From positions 3,596,001-3,660,000 of the forward strand of contig NZ_JAAGOW010000001.1 in the NCBI RefSeq assembly GCF_010499245.1: 64,000 bases of DNA, given 5' to 3'. This stretch comes from Variovorax sp. WS11 (GTDB lineage: Bacteria; Pseudomonadota; Gammaproteobacteria; Burkholderiales; Burkholderiaceae_C). Made by a program: the position numbers and the translations under genes. The notes beneath the pieces are model-generated. The model did not search any database. It was not told the DNA's origin and saw nothing but the letters and a program-made list of their open reading frames with translations. Shown piece by piece: positions 19,557 through 28,836 of this stretch (its first letter is position 1; each line of letters begins with the position of its first letter).

Positions 19557-20896
19557 GCACAGTGAGTCGCCCCATGCCCATGACCCCACAGGAAATCGTC
19601 TCCGAACTCGACAACCACATCGTCGGCCAGCCCGACGCCAAGCGCGCCGTGGCCATTGCGCTGCGCAACCGCTGGCGCCGCCAGCAGGTCGACGAAAAGC
19701 TGCGCGCCGAGATCACGCCCAAGAACATCCTCATGATCGGCCCCACCGGCGTGGGCAAGACCGAGATCGCGCGCCGGCTCGCGCGACTGGCCGATGCGCC
19801 CTTCATCAAGGTCGAGGCCACCAAGTTCACCGAGGTGGGCTACGTGGGCAAGGACGTGGACTCCATCGTCCGCGACTTGGCCGAGATCGCCGTCAAGCAG
19901 ACGCGCGAGAGCGAGAGCGCCAAGGTGCGCATGCGCGCCGAGGACGGCGCCGAGGAGCGCATCCTCGACGTGCTGCTGCCCCCGGCCCGCACGGCCGACG
20001 GCGCGAGCGCCGACAGCAACAATGCCACCCGCCAGGCTTTCCGCAAGAAGCTGCGCGAACACCAGCTCGACGACAAGGAAATCGATATCGAGCTGGCCGA
20101 GCAGCGCGCCCCGCTCGAGATCATGGGCCCCGCCGGCATGGAGGACATGACCGAGCAGCTGCGCGGCATGTTCGGCCAGCTGACCCAGGGCCGGCGCAAG
20201 ACGCGCAAGCTCAAGATCGGCGAGGCCATGCGCCTTCTGGTCGACGAGGAGGCCGCCAAGCTGCTCAACGAGGACGAGATCCGCGCCCAGGCGATCAACA
20301 ACGCCGAGCAGAACGGCATCGTCTTCATCGACGAGATCGACAAGGTCGCCACCCGCAGCGAGACCCAGGGCGCCGATGTCTCGCGTCAGGGCGTGCAGCG
20401 CGACCTGTTGCCGCTGGTCGAGGGCACGGCGGTGAGCACCAAGTACGGCGTGGTGCGCACCGACCACATCCTCTTCATCGCCAGCGGCGCCTTCCACCTG
20501 AGCAAGCCCAGCGACCTGATCCCGGAGCTGCAGGGCCGCTTCCCGATCCGCGTCGAGCTGCAGTCGCTGTCGATTGCGGACTTCGAGAGCATCCTGACCC
20601 AGACCCGGGCCTCGCTGGTCAAGCAGTACCAGGCGCTGCTGGCCACCGAAGGCGTGACGCTGGGGTTCGCGGCCGACGGCATCACCCGGCTGGCCAGCAT
20701 TGCCTACGAGGTCAACGAGCGCACCGAGAACATCGGCGCCCGGCGCCTCTCGACCGTGATGGAGCGGCTGCTCGACGAAGTGAGCTTCGACGCCGCCAGG
20801 CTCGAAGGCCAGACGGTGCACATCGACGCCGCCTACGTGGACGCACGCCTCTCGGCACTAAGTCACGACGAAGACCTTTCCCGATTCATCCTCTGA
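19553..20896 (+). CDS. hslU: HslUV protease ATPase subunit HslU
   Basis: AAA+ unfoldase that feeds substrates to HslV. 447 residues from GTG 19553; ATG 19574 or 19580 would give more usual starts ([17 protein letters not shown]). Walker A GPTGVGKT, pore loop GYVGKDVDS, Walker [10 protein letters not shown], sensor region GRFPIRVEL and C-terminal [13 protein letters not shown] tail (DEDLSRFIL) that inserts into HslV. Confidence 0.97.
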   Translation: MSTVSRPMPMTPQEIVSELDNHIVGQPDAKRAVAIALRNRWRRQQVDEKLRAEITPKNILMIGPTGVGKTEIARRLARLADAPFIKVEATKFTEVGYVGKDVDSIVRDLAEIAVKQTRESESAKVRMRAEDGAEERILDVLLPPARTADGASADSNNATRQAFRKKLREHQLDDKEIDIELAEQRAPLEIMGPAGMEDMTEQLRGMFGQLTQGRRKTRKLKIGEAMRLLVDEEAAKLLNEDEIRAQAINNAEQNGIVFIDEIDKVATRSETQGADVSRQGVQRDLLPLVEGTAVSTKYGVVRTDHILFIASGAFHLSKPSDLIPELQGRFPIRVELQSLSIADFESILTQTRASLVKQYQALLATEGVTLGFAADGITRLASIAYEVNERTENIGARRLSTVMERLLDEVSFDAARLEGQTVHIDAAYVDARLSALSHDEDLSRFIL

Positions 20897-20919
20897 TCGG
20901 GCTTTTGCACTGGGACGGT

Positions 20920-20943
20920 TCACGCAACACATTCATTGCGTGA
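20920..20943 (+). terminator. stem-loop 1 downstream of hslU
   Basis: Perfect 8-bp inverted repeat TCACGCAA / TTGCGTGA with an 8-nt loop, 23 nt after the hslU stop. It lacks a U-run, so it may mark the 3' end of the hslVU mRNA or be a protein-binding palindrome. It is followed directly by GCTAAGTGCTTCATT. Confidence 0.45.
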
Positions 20944-20970
20944 GCTAAGTGCTTCATTTGCAACGGAATT

Positions 20971-20998
20971 CGGTGTCTTTGAGGCTTCAAAAACACCG
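20971..20998 (+). terminator. stem-loop 2 downstream of hslU
   Basis: A 12-bp stem with one mismatch (CGGTGTCTTTGA / TCAAAAACACCG) and a GGCT tetraloop. No U-run follows. The 3' flank GCTAAGTCGTTGATT is nearly the same as the flank of stem-loop 1, so the two hairpins form a tandem pair. Confidence 0.45.
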
Positions 20999-21041
20999 CT
21001 AAGTCGTTGATTCCATTACAAAAAATAGCCGCGGCGCCCGG

Positions 21042-21069
21042 TTGCGGGGTAGGTGTTTCCTGCTACAGT
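21042..21069 (+). promoter_or_regulatory. predicted mraZ promoter (Pmra)
   Basis: -35 TTGCGG (21042-21047), 16-bp spacer, -10 TACAGT (21064-21069). It is the only sigma-70-like pair in the gap before the division cluster and would drive mraZ through the downstream cell-wall genes. The GTG repeats begin within the -10. Confidence 0.5.
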
Positions 21070-21110
21070 GCAAAAAAGTGCAGTTAAGTGGGAAAAAGTG
21101 TCCGTTCGTG
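21061..21110 (+). promoter_or_regulatory. probable MraZ operator: five GTG repeats at 10-nt spacing
   Basis: GTG ends at 21070, 21080, 21090, 21100 and 21110, so five decamers in a row end in GTG. Four of them carry the core (A)AGTG or CAGTG, the clearest being AAAAAAGTGC, TTAAGTGG and AAAAAGTG. MraZ is known to bind short GTG-containing direct repeats with a one-turn period at its own promoter, so this is a likely autoregulatory operator. The array covers the -10 and the predicted transcription start. Confidence 0.65.
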
Positions 21111-21156
21111 CCTCGCCGAGGTGCGCGGTGCCTTCCAAAACAGGGGTTTCGCGGTC

Positions 21157-21585
21157 GTGTTTCAAGGGGCTTCATCGCTCAGTCTGGATGCCAAGGGGCG
21201 GCTTTCCGTGCCGACCCGGCATCGTGACGTCCTGAGCGCGACCGCCGCCGGCCAGCTCACGATCACCAAGCACCCCCACGGCTGCCTGATGGTGTTCCCG
21301 CGTCCGGAGTGGGAGAAATTCCGCGAGCGCATCGCGGCGCTCCCGATGTCGGCACAGTGGTGGAAGCGCGTCTTCCTGGGCAATGCGATGGACGTGGACA
21401 TGGACGGCACCGGTCGCGTGCTGATCTCCCCCGAACTGCGTGCGGCCGCCGGCATCACGCGGGATGCGCTGCTGCTCGGCATGGGCAACCACTTCGAGCT
21501 CTGGGACAAGGCCACCTACGACGCCAAGGAGGCCGAGGCCACCCAGGGCGAAATGCCCGATGTGTTCCAGGACTTCTCGTTCTGA
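21157..21585 (+). CDS. mraZ: transcriptional regulator MraZ
   Basis: 142-residue nucleoid-associated regulator of the division cluster; a double SpoVT/AbrB fold forming ring oligomers. GTG 21157 gives the usual family start ([18 protein letters not shown]). The two DxxGR motifs are DAKGR and DGTGR. The open frame back to 21088 runs through the operator and is rejected. First gene of the mra operon; probably represses it through the upstream GTG repeats. Confidence 0.95.
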   Translation: MFQGASSLSLDAKGRLSVPTRHRDVLSATAAGQLTITKHPHGCLMVFPRPEWEKFRERIAALPMSAQWWKRVFLGNAMDVDMDGTGRVLISPELRAAAGITRDALLLGMGNHFELWDKATYDAKEAEATQGEMPDVFQDFSF

Positions 21586-21593
21586 GGCCGCCC

Positions 21594-22517
21594 GTGCAAG
21601 CGCCATGGAGCCATACGACCGTGCTGTTGAAGGAGGCGGTGGAAGCCCTCCTTCCCGGCACCGCGCCCGGACCCGGCACCTACGTCGATGCCACCTTCGG
21701 GCGCGGCGGTCACTCCCGGGCCATCCTGGAAAGACTGTCCGAGGCCGGCCGGCTGATCGCGTTCGACAAGGACGCGGAAGCGGTGGCCGAGGCAGCGCGC
21801 ATCGAGGATGCGCGTTTTTCCATCCGGCACCAGAGCTTCGACCACCTGGGGGAACTGCCGCCGCGCAGCGTCGCCGGCGTGCTGATGGATCTCGGCGTGA
21901 GCTCCCCTCAGATCGACAACCCCGTACGGGGTTTTTCTTTTCGTTTCGACGGCCCGCTCGACATGCGCATGGACACCACGCGCGGCCAGAGCGTGGCTGA
22001 GTGGCTGGCAACGGCCGAAATACAGCAGATGGCGGAGGTGATTCGTGACTATGGCGAGGAACGGTTTGCTGTTCAGATTGCAAAGGCGATTGCAGCTCGC
22101 CGACAGGAACGGGGCCCAATTTCAACCACCGCCGAGCTGGCCGAGCTCGTGGCTGGCACGGTCAAAACCCGCGAGCCGGGCCAGAACCCTGCAACGCGCA
22201 CATTTCAGGCTCTTCGGATTTTCATCAACGCCGAGCTTGAAGAGCTGCAACAGGCGCTAGAAGCGAGTCTTTCCGTGCTGCAACCCCAGGGCCGGCTCGC
22301 GGTGATCAGCTTCCATTCGCTGGAAGACCGCATCGTGAAGCAGTTCATCGCCAGGCATTCGCGCGAGGTCTACGACCGCCGCGCGCCCTTCGCCGCGCCG
22401 CGCGCGATGAAGCTGCGCGCCGTCGCGCGCATCAAGCCGACGCAGGCCGAGGTGGACGCCAACCCCCGGGCCCGCAGCGCGATCCTGCGCGTGGCCGAGC
22501 GCACCGAGGAAGTCTGA
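21594..22517 (+). CDS. rsmH: 16S rRNA (cytosine1402-N4)-methyltransferase
   Basis: Methylates C1402 in the 16S rRNA P-site. 307 residues from GTG 21594, which gives the standard N-terminus [15 protein letters not shown] 8 nt after the mraZ stop. SAM motif [22 protein letters not shown], and C-terminal [13 protein letters not shown] are all present. The frame open from 21309 over mraZ is an artefact. Confidence 0.96.
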   Translation: MQAPWSHTTVLLKEAVEALLPGTAPGPGTYVDATFGRGGHSRAILERLSEAGRLIAFDKDAEAVAEAARIEDARFSIRHQSFDHLGELPPRSVAGVLMDLGVSSPQIDNPVRGFSFRFDGPLDMRMDTTRGQSVAEWLATAEIQQMAEVIRDYGEERFAVQIAKAIAARRQERGPISTTAELAELVAGTVKTREPGQNPATRTFQALRIFINAELEELQQALEASLSVLQPQGRLAVISFHSLEDRIVKQFIARHSREVYDRRAPFAAPRAMKLRAVARIKPTQAEVDANPRARSAILRVAERTEEV

Positions 22518-22519
22518 CC

Positions 22520-22876
22520 GTGGTGCGCCTCAATCTTCTCCTGCTCCTGGCCGTGCTGGCCTCGGCGATCTACCTGGTGCACACGCAGTACCTGTCGCGC
22601 CAGCTCTTCACCGAGCTGCACCGCGTGCAGCAAGAGACGCGCAGGCTGGAGCTCGAGCGCGACCGGCTGGAGGTGGAGAAGCGCGCACAGGCCACGCCGC
22701 TGCGGGTGGAGCGGCTGGCCAAGGAGCAGCTGAAGATGCGCACCACCACGCCGGCCATCACGCAGTACGTGCGTGCCGACGGCACGGTGATCCCGGCGGT
22801 GGCTGCGCCCGCGGCCGCGCCCGCAACGCCTGCAGCACGTCCCGCCGCAGCGCCGGCGCGGAGGAGCGCTCCATGA
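22520..22876 (+). CDS. ftsL: cell division protein FtsL
   Basis: 118-residue bitopic division protein of the FtsQLB complex. GTG 22520 (or 22523) gives a membrane helix at about 3-20 (LNLLLLLAVLASAIYLV), then a heptad coiled coil (about 25-60), ending in an Ala/Pro-rich tail. Sequence similarity within the family is low, so the call rests on topology, length and its place between rsmH and ftsI. Its TGA overlaps a mini-ORF start. Confidence 0.88.
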   Translation: MVRLNLLLLLAVLASAIYLVHTQYLSRQLFTELHRVQQETRRLELERDRLEVEKRAQATPLRVERLAKEQLKMRTTTPAITQYVRADGTVIPAVAAPAAAPATPAARPAAAPARRSAP

Positions 22877-22935
22877 GCCGCAGGGCCGCTCCCAAGGCGA
22901 ATAGCGCCGTAGCCGAAGGCGGAGGTACTCCATGA
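22873..22935 (+). repeat. coupling mini-ORF repeat, copy A (ftsL-ftsI junction)
   Basis: A 63-bp element fills the gap between ftsL and ftsI. It reads as a 20-codon ORF starting MSRRAAPK: its ATG overlaps the ftsL stop (ATGA, 22873-22876) and its TGA overlaps the ftsI ATG (22932-22935). It is related in sequence to the murD-ftsW element at 30645-30713: both share GGCCGCTCC, AAGG and GCGGAGGT blocks and begin and end with ATGAGC. GGAGGT near the end can serve as the ftsI ribosome site. Confidence 0.65.
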
Positions 22936-24686
22936 GCCGCCGCAGCCGCAGCGTCCAATACACCACCAGCCCGCTGCTGGCGAGCAAGACGCCCGTCTGG
23001 CGCAGCAAGTTCATCGTCGCCGGCATTGCGTTCGGCTTCCTGGTGCTGGCCGGCCGCGCGGCCTATGTGCAGGTGTTCGGCAACGCCTTCTTCCAGCGCC
23101 AGGGCGAGGTGCGCTTCGCCCGCACGCTGGAGCTGCCTGCCAACCGCGGCCGCATCCTGGACCGCAACGGCCTGCTGCTCGCCTCCAGCGTGGTGGCGCC
23201 CAGCATCTGGGCCATTCCCGAAGATATCGAGCGCGACGACCCCGAGGTCAAGGCCAAGCTGCGCCAGGCGGCGAAGCTGCTGGGCATGGCGCAGAAGGAC
23301 TTCGACAAGAAGCTGGAGGACGAGGACAAGACCTTCGTCTGGATCCAGCGCCAGGTCGACGAGCCCATCGCCAAGCAGATCGCCGAGCTCAACATCAAGG
23401 GCCTCTACCAGCGCAAGGAATACAAGCGCCAGTATCCCGAGGGCGAGGCGGCCGCGCACGTGGTGGGCTTCACCAATGTCGAGGACAAGGGCCAGGAAGG
23501 CATCGAGCTCGCCTTCAACAACGACCTGGCCGGCCGCGCCGGCTCGAAGCGCGTGATCAAGGACCGCCTCGGCCGTGTGGTCGAGGGCATCGGCGAGCAG
23601 GTGCCGCCCGTGGACGGCAAGGACATCCAGCTCTCCGTGGACAGCAAGGTGCAGTTCTTCGCCTACCAGAAGCTGCGCGACGCGGTCACGGCCAACAAGG
23701 CCAAGGCCGGCAGCGTGGTGGTGCTGGACGCCATCACCGGCGAAGTGCTGGCGCTGGCCAACTATCCGAGCTACGTGCCCGACAAGCGGCAGAACCTCAC
23801 CGGCGAGCAGTTGCGCAACCGCGCGCTCACTGACACCTTCGAGCCCGGATCGACCATGAAGCCCATCACGGTGGCGATGGCGCTGGAGGCCGGCCGCATC
23901 AAGCCGCAGACGCCGATCGACACCTCCCCGGGGCGCTTCAGCATCGGCGGCTTCACCATCAGCGACACCCACAACTACGGCCTGCTGACGGTCGAGGGCG
24001 TGATCCAGAAGTCCAGCAACGTGGGCGCGCTCAAGATCGCCCAGAAGATGACGCCGCACGAGATGTGGGACACCTACACCGCGCTCGGCTACGGCCAGAA
24101 GCCGCAGCTCCAGTTCCCCGGCGCCGTGACCGGACGGCTGCGTCCGTGGAAGAGCTGGAAGCCGGTCGAGCAGGCCACCATGGCCTATGGCTACGGCCTG
24201 TCGGCCTCGCTGTTCCAGATGGCGCATTCCTACACCGCCTTCGCGCACGACGGCGCCATCATTCCCGCCACCATCCTCAAGAATCCCGATCCGGCGGTGG
24301 GCGTGAAGGTGTTCTCGTCTCAGAACGCGCTGGCAGTGCGCAAGATGCTGCAGATGGCCGCGGGCCCCGGCGGCACGGGCCAGCGCGCGCAGACCATCGG
24401 CTATTCGGTGGGCGGCAAGTCGGGCACCGCGCACAAGCAGGTCGGCAGGGGCTACGCCAGCAACAAGTACCGCTCCTGGTTCACCGGCATGGCGCCGATC
24501 GAGAAGCCGCGCATCATCGTGGCGGTGATGATCGACGAGCCGAGCGCCGGCCAGTACTTCGGCGGCCTGGTGGCGGCGCCCGTGTTCAGCGAGGTGGTGC
24601 AGCAGACGCTGCGCATGATGAACGTGCCGCCGGACCTGGCAGTCAAACCGCTGGTCGTGACCAACGGCGTGGAGGAGAGCTTCTGA
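22932..24686 (+). CDS. ftsI: peptidoglycan DD-transpeptidase FtsI (PBP3)
   Basis: Septal crosslinking enzyme, 584 residues. Short basic cytoplasmic tail, membrane anchor at about 27-45 (FIVAGIAFGFLVLAGRAAY), pedestal domain with RGRILDRNG, then the transpeptidase domain: STMK (307-310, active Ser307), SSN in IQKSSNVG, and KSGT in GGKSGTAHK. Start supported by GGAGGT 8 nt upstream. TGATG overlap with murE. Partner of FtsW further down the cluster. Confidence 0.97.
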   Translation: MSRRSRSVQYTTSPLLASKTPVWRSKFIVAGIAFGFLVLAGRAAYVQVFGNAFFQRQGEVRFARTLELPANRGRILDRNGLLLASSVVAPSIWAIPEDIERDDPEVKAKLRQAAKLLGMAQKDFDKKLEDEDKTFVWIQRQVDEPIAKQIAELNIKGLYQRKEYKRQYPEGEAAAHVVGFTNVEDKGQEGIELAFNNDLAGRAGSKRVIKDRLGRVVEGIGEQVPPVDGKDIQLSVDSKVQFFAYQKLRDAVTANKAKAGSVVVLDAITGEVLALANYPSYVPDKRQNLTGEQLRNRALTDTFEPGSTMKPITVAMALEAGRIKPQTPIDTSPGRFSIGGFTISDTHNYGLLTVEGVIQKSSNVGALKIAQKMTPHEMWDTYTALGYGQKPQLQFPGAVTGRLRPWKSWKPVEQATMAYGYGLSASLFQMAHSYTAFAHDGAIIPATILKNPDPAVGVKVFSSQNALAVRKMLQMAAGPGGTGQRAQTIGYSVGGKSGTAHKQVGRGYASNKYRSWFTGMAPIEKPRIIVAVMIDEPSAGQYFGGLVAAPVFSEVVQQTLRMMNVPPDLAVKPLVVTNGVEESF

Positions 24687-26188
24687 TGCTGGCGCTCCAC
24701 AATCCCCTCGAGGCCGCGGGCTGGCTGAAGTCCCGCGTGCGCGGCGTGCTGCATGCCGACAGCCGCCCGGTGGGCGCGGGCGACGGCTTCGTCGCCTGGC
24801 CGGGCGCGGCCACCGACGGCCGACGCCACGTCGCGGCCGCGCTGGCCCAGGGCGCCGCAGCCTGCCTCATCGAGGCGGAGGGCGCCGAGGCTTTTGGCTT
24901 CGACGAGGGCGATGAACGCATCGCTCGCTACGCCGGCCTGAAGGCTGCCACCGGGCCGATCGCCGCCGCCTTCCACGAGGACCCGTCGTCGCGTCTGGAC
25001 GTGCTCGCCGTCACCGGCACCAACGGCAAGACCTCCACCGCCTGGTGGCTGGCGCAGGCGCTGGCGGCGCACGACGCCACTCGGCCCTGCGCCGTGATGG
25101 GCACGCTCGGCATCGGCGTGCCGCCCGATCTCACCTACACCGGCCTCACCACGCCCGACCCGGTGATGCTGCAGCGCGAGCTGCGCGCCTTCGCGCAGCG
25201 CGGCTTCGGCGCCTGCGCGATCGAGGCCTCCTCGATCGGCATCGCCGAGCGCCGCCTCGACGGCGCGCGCATCGCGGTCGCGGTGTTCACCAACTTCACC
25301 CAGGACCACCTGGACTACCACGGCAGCATGGATGCCTACTGGCAGGCCAAGGCCGAGCTGTTCCGCTGGCCGGGCCTGCGCGCCGCGGTGGTCAACGTCG
25401 ACGACGTGCATGGCGCGAGCCTGGTGGCCAACCTGGTCGAGCGCGGCGAGGGCGCTCCGGACATCTGGACCGTCTCCGCCGCCGGCGCGCCGGCCCGCTT
25501 GGCGGCACAGGACATCGGCTACGACGCCGAGGGCCTGCAGTTCACCGTGGTGGAGCGGGGCGCCGCGCCCGAGCGGCTGTCGACGCAGCTGATCGGCCAG
25601 TACAACGTGGCCAACCTGCTGGGCGTGCTCGGCACCCTGCGTGCGCTGGGCCTCACGCTCGCGCAGGCGGTGGCGGCCTGCGCCCGGCTGGACAGCGTGC
25701 CGGGCCGCATGGAGCGCGTGAGCCTGCCGGGCCGCCCGCTGGCCGTGGTCGACTACGCCCACACGCCCGATGCGCTGGACAAGGCGCTGGCCGGCCTGCG
25801 CCCGCTGGCGCGCCAGCGCGGCGGGCAGCTCTGGTGCATGTTCGGCTGCGGCGGCGACCGCGACCGCGCCAAGCGGCCGATGATGGCCGCAGTGGCCGAG
25901 AAGCAGGCCGACCGCGTGGTGCTGACCAGCGACAACCCGCGCAGCGAGAAGCCCGGCGCCATCATCAGCCAGATCCTGCTGGGGCTGGCACGCCCCGAGG
26001 CCGCCCAGGTCGAGCCCGACCGCGCCGAGGCGATCCGCCAGACCCTGGCCCAGGCCGCGCCCGACGACGTCGTGCTGCTGGCCGGCCGCGGCCACGAGGC
26101 CTGGCAGGAGATTGCCGGCGAGCGCATCGCCTTCTCCGACCGAGCGCATGCCATCGATGCGTTGACGCAAAGGAGGGGAGCAGCATGA
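24686..26188 (+). CDS. murE: UDP-MurNAc-L-Ala-D-Glu:meso-DAP ligase
   Basis: Adds the third residue of the stem peptide. 500 residues. ATP loop TGTNGKTS, then the DNPR motif (SDNPRSEKP) that selects meso-diaminopimelate, in agreement with dapF in the same region. Starts one base inside the ftsI stop (TGATG); the upstream open frame to 24065 is an overlap artefact. Confidence 0.96.
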   Translation: MLALHNPLEAAGWLKSRVRGVLHADSRPVGAGDGFVAWPGAATDGRRHVAAALAQGAAACLIEAEGAEAFGFDEGDERIARYAGLKAATGPIAAAFHEDPSSRLDVLAVTGTNGKTSTAWWLAQALAAHDATRPCAVMGTLGIGVPPDLTYTGLTTPDPVMLQRELRAFAQRGFGACAIEASSIGIAERRLDGARIAVAVFTNFTQDHLDYHGSMDAYWQAKAELFRWPGLRAAVVNVDDVHGASLVANLVERGEGAPDIWTVSAAGAPARLAAQDIGYDAEGLQFTVVERGAAPERLSTQLIGQYNVANLLGVLGTLRALGLTLAQAVAACARLDSVPGRMERVSLPGRPLAVVDYAHTPDALDKALAGLRPLARQRGGQLWCMFGCGGDRDRAKRPMMAAVAEKQADRVVLTSDNPRSEKPGAIISQILLGLARPEAAQVEPDRAEAIRQTLAQAAPDDVVLLAGRGHEAWQEIAGERIAFSDRAHAIDALTQRRGAA

Positions 26189-27627
26189 GCGCTGAAGAAG
26201 CTCCCATGATGACGCTCCGCAAGGCGCTCGCCTGGATTCCCGGCGCCCGCCTGGTCGGCGATCCGGACGTGGCCATCTCGCGCGTGCACACCGACACCCG
26301 CACCCTCGCGGCCGGCGACCTGTTCGTCGCGCTGAAGGGCGAGCGCTTCGACGCCAACGACTTCCTGGCCGATGCACGCGCGCGCGGCGCCGTCGCCGCC
26401 ATCGCGCACCGCGGGCTGGAGGCCGCCGGGCTTTCGGGCCTGGAAGTGCCCGACACCCTGGCCGCCCTGGGCGCCCTGGCCGCGGGCTGGCGTTCCCAGT
26501 TCGACCTGCCGCTGGTCGCGGTCACCGGCAGCAACGGCAAGACGACCGTCACGCAGATGATCGCCTCCATCCTGCGGGCCGCGGGTGTGGACCGGGCGCT
26601 GGCCACCATCGGCAACCTCAACAACGAGATCGGCCTGCCGCTGACCCTGCTGCGCCTGCGTGAGCGCCACCAGCTGGCAGTGGTCGAGCTGGGCATGAAC
26701 CATCCGGGCGAGATCGCGCGACTGGCGGCGATCGCCCGCCCCACCATCGGCCTGGTCAACAACGCACAGCGCGAGCACCAGGAGTTCATGGCCACGGTCG
26801 AGGCAGTGGCCCGCGAGAACGGCGCCGTGTTCGCCGCGCTGCCGGACAGCGGCACGGCCGTCTTCCCCTACGGCGACGCCTTCACCTCGCTGTGGAACGA
26901 GATGGCGCACGAGGGAGCGCCGCGGCGCTGCCTGAGCTTCGGCGAGCAGCCCAACGCCGACATTGCGCTCGGCCGCGCCGAGTGGAAGCACGGCGCCTGG
27001 GAGTTCGAGGCGCGCACCCCGCTCGGCGAGATCCGCTCCACCGTGCGCATCGCCGGGCGCCACAACGTGGTGAACGCGCTGGCGGCCATCGCCTGCGCGC
27101 TGGCCTGCGGGGTGTCAGTCGAAAAGATCGCCGAAGGCCTCGCCGCGTTCGAACCCGTCAAGGGGCGCTCCCGGGCGAGCGAGCTGCTGCTGGCGGACGG
27201 CCGCGCCATCACCGTGGTCGACGACAGCTACAACGCCAACCCCGATTCCGTGCGCGCCGCCGTCGACGTGCTCAGCGGCCTGCCGGGCCCGCGCCTGCTG
27301 GTGCTGGGCGACATGGGCGAGGTCGGCGACCGCGGCCCGCAATTCCATGCCGAGGTCGGCGCCTGGGCGGCCGAGCGCGGCATCGAGTCGCTGTTCGCGC
27401 TGGGCGACGCATCGGTCCACGCCATCACCGCCTTCTCGCGCGCCGGCGGCGCCGAGGCGCGGCACTTCGGCGACATCGACGCGCTCGATGCCGCAGTGCT
27501 GGCGCAGCTGCCGCGCATCGCCAGCGTGCTGGTCAAGGGCTCGCGCTTCATGCGGATGGAGCGCGTGGTCCAGGCCATCGCTGCCGCTTCCGCACGCCAG
27601 GACAACAACAAGGAGGGCCGGCCATGA
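26185..27627 (+). CDS. murF: UDP-MurNAc-tripeptide:D-Ala-D-Ala ligase
   Basis: Completes the pentapeptide precursor. 480 residues. AAAGGAGGGG lies just upstream of ATG 26185, which overlaps the murE stop as ATGA. ATP loop [11 protein letters not shown], the conserved [10 protein letters not shown], and [15 protein letters not shown] near the C-terminal domain. Its stop overlaps the ATG of the short ORF that leads to mraY. Confidence 0.96.
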   Translation: MSAEEAPMMTLRKALAWIPGARLVGDPDVAISRVHTDTRTLAAGDLFVALKGERFDANDFLADARARGAVAAIAHRGLEAAGLSGLEVPDTLAALGALAAGWRSQFDLPLVAVTGSNGKTTVTQMIASILRAAGVDRALATIGNLNNEIGLPLTLLRLRERHQLAVVELGMNHPGEIARLAAIARPTIGLVNNAQREHQEFMATVEAVARENGAVFAALPDSGTAVFPYGDAFTSLWNEMAHEGAPRRCLSFGEQPNADIALGRAEWKHGAWEFEARTPLGEIRSTVRIAGRHNVVNALAAIACALACGVSVEKIAEGLAAFEPVKGRSRASELLLADGRAITVVDDSYNANPDSVRAAVDVLSGLPGPRLLVLGDMGEVGDRGPQFHAEVGAWAAERGIESLFALGDASVHAITAFSRAGGAEARHFGDIDALDAAVLAQLPRIASVLVKGSRFMRMERVVQAIAAASARQDNNKEGRP

Positions 27628-27659
27628 TCCATGCGCCGCGCACGTTCGCATCATGCTGA
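27624..27659 (+). CDS. 11-codon coupling ORF between murF and mraY
   Basis: A short ORF ([11 protein letters not shown]) whose ATG overlaps the murF stop (ATGA) and has the only good Shine-Dalgarno in the gap, AAGGAGG at 27610-27616. Its stop (27657-27659) lies just after the ATG at 27653 and overlaps the ATG at 27659, either of which may start mraY. It probably serves to hand ribosomes to mraY rather than to make a functional peptide. It is not similar in sequence to the other two mini-ORFs. Confidence 0.4.
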   Translation: MIHAPRTFASC

Positions 27660-28831
27660 TGAGTCTTGCCCAATGGCTGCAGACGCTCTCGCCGGAGCTG
27701 GGCTTCCTGCGCATCTTCCAGTACCTCACCTTCCGCGCGCTGATGGCGGCGCTGAGCGCGCTGCTGCTCGGCCTGGGTGCCGGGCCCTACGTGATCCGCC
27801 GGCTGGCCGCGCTCAAGATCGGCCAGCCGGTGCGCGGCTACGCCATGGAGACGCACCTGAGCAAGAGCGGCACGCCCACCATGGGCGGCGTGCTGGTGCT
27901 GTTCTCGATCGCCTTCGCCACCTTGCTGTGGTTCGACCTGTCCAACCGCTTCGTCTGGATCGTGCTGTGGGTCACGTTGGGCTTCGGCGCCATCGGCTGG
28001 GTCGACGACTGGCGCAAGGTGGTGAGAAAAGACCCCGAGGGCATGCGTTCGCGCGAGAAGTACATCTGGCAGTCGGTCGTCGGCCTGGTCGCGGCCTTCT
28101 ACCTGCTCTTCAGCATCTCCGAGAGCTCCAACTGGCGCGTGCTCGAGCTGTTCTACACCTGGGTGGGCTCGGGCTTCGACCTGGACTTCCCGCCCAAGAT
28201 CAACCTGCTGGTGCCCTTCTTCAAGGAAGTGAGCTATCCGCTGGGCGGCATCGGCTTCGTGATCCTGACCTACCTGGTGATCGTGGGCGCCAGCAACGCG
28301 GTGAACCTGACCGACGGCCTCGACGGCCTGGCGATCATGCCGGTGGTGATGGTGGGTTCGGCGCTGGGCGTGTTCGCCTACGTCACCGGCAGCGCGGTCT
28401 ATTCGCGCTACCTGCTGTTCCCGCACATCCCGGGCTCGGGCGAGCTGCTGGTGTTCTGCTCGGCGATGGCCGGTGCGGGCCTGGCCTTCCTCTGGTTCAA
28501 CACCCATCCGGCGCAGGTCTTCATGGGCGACGTCGGCGCGCTCGCGCTGGGCGGCGCGCTCGGCACCATCGCGGTCATCGTGCGCCAGGAGATCGTGTTC
28601 TTCGTCATGGGCGGCATCTTCGTGGTCGAGGCGATCTCGGTGATGGCGCAGGTGACCTACTTCAAGTACACCAAGAAGCGCTTCGGCGAAGGGCGGCGCG
28701 TGCTCAAGATGGCGCCGCTGCACCACCACTTCGAGAAGAGCGGCTGGCGCGAGACGCAGGTCGTGGTGCGCTTCTGGATCATCACCATGCTGCTGTGCCT
28801 GGTGGGCCTGTCGACCCTGAAGCTGCGGTGA
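27653..28831 (+). CDS. mraY: phospho-MurNAc-pentapeptide transferase
   Basis: Integral membrane enzyme that makes lipid I. 392 residues, about ten membrane helices. Motifs: [16 protein letters not shown] (catalytic Asp pair), [26 protein letters not shown], and [15 protein letters not shown] 27653 aligns with the start of E. coli MraY; ATG 27659 is possible. There is no Shine-Dalgarno directly before it, so translation probably depends on coupling from murF and the short ORF. Confidence 0.96.
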   Translation: MLMSLAQWLQTLSPELGFLRIFQYLTFRALMAALSALLLGLGAGPYVIRRLAALKIGQPVRGYAMETHLSKSGTPTMGGVLVLFSIAFATLLWFDLSNRFVWIVLWVTLGFGAIGWVDDWRKVVRKDPEGMRSREKYIWQSVVGLVAAFYLLFSISESSNWRVLELFYTWVGSGFDLDFPPKINLLVPFFKEVSYPLGGIGFVILTYLVIVGASNAVNLTDGLDGLAIMPVVMVGSALGVFAYVTGSAVYSRYLLFPHIPGSGELLVFCSAMAGAGLAFLWFNTHPAQVFMGDVGALALGGALGTIAVIVRQEIVFFVMGGIFVVEAISVMAQVTYFKYTKKRFGEGRRVLKMAPLHHHFEKSGWRETQVVVRFWIITMLLCLVGLSTLKLR

Positions 28832-28836
28832 CATCC

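Noticed and set aside
24065..27627. Apparent MurE and MurF N-terminal extensions (707 and 860 codons)
   Set aside because: They overlap upstream genes in another frame; family N-termini and overlaps support starts at 24686 and 26185.
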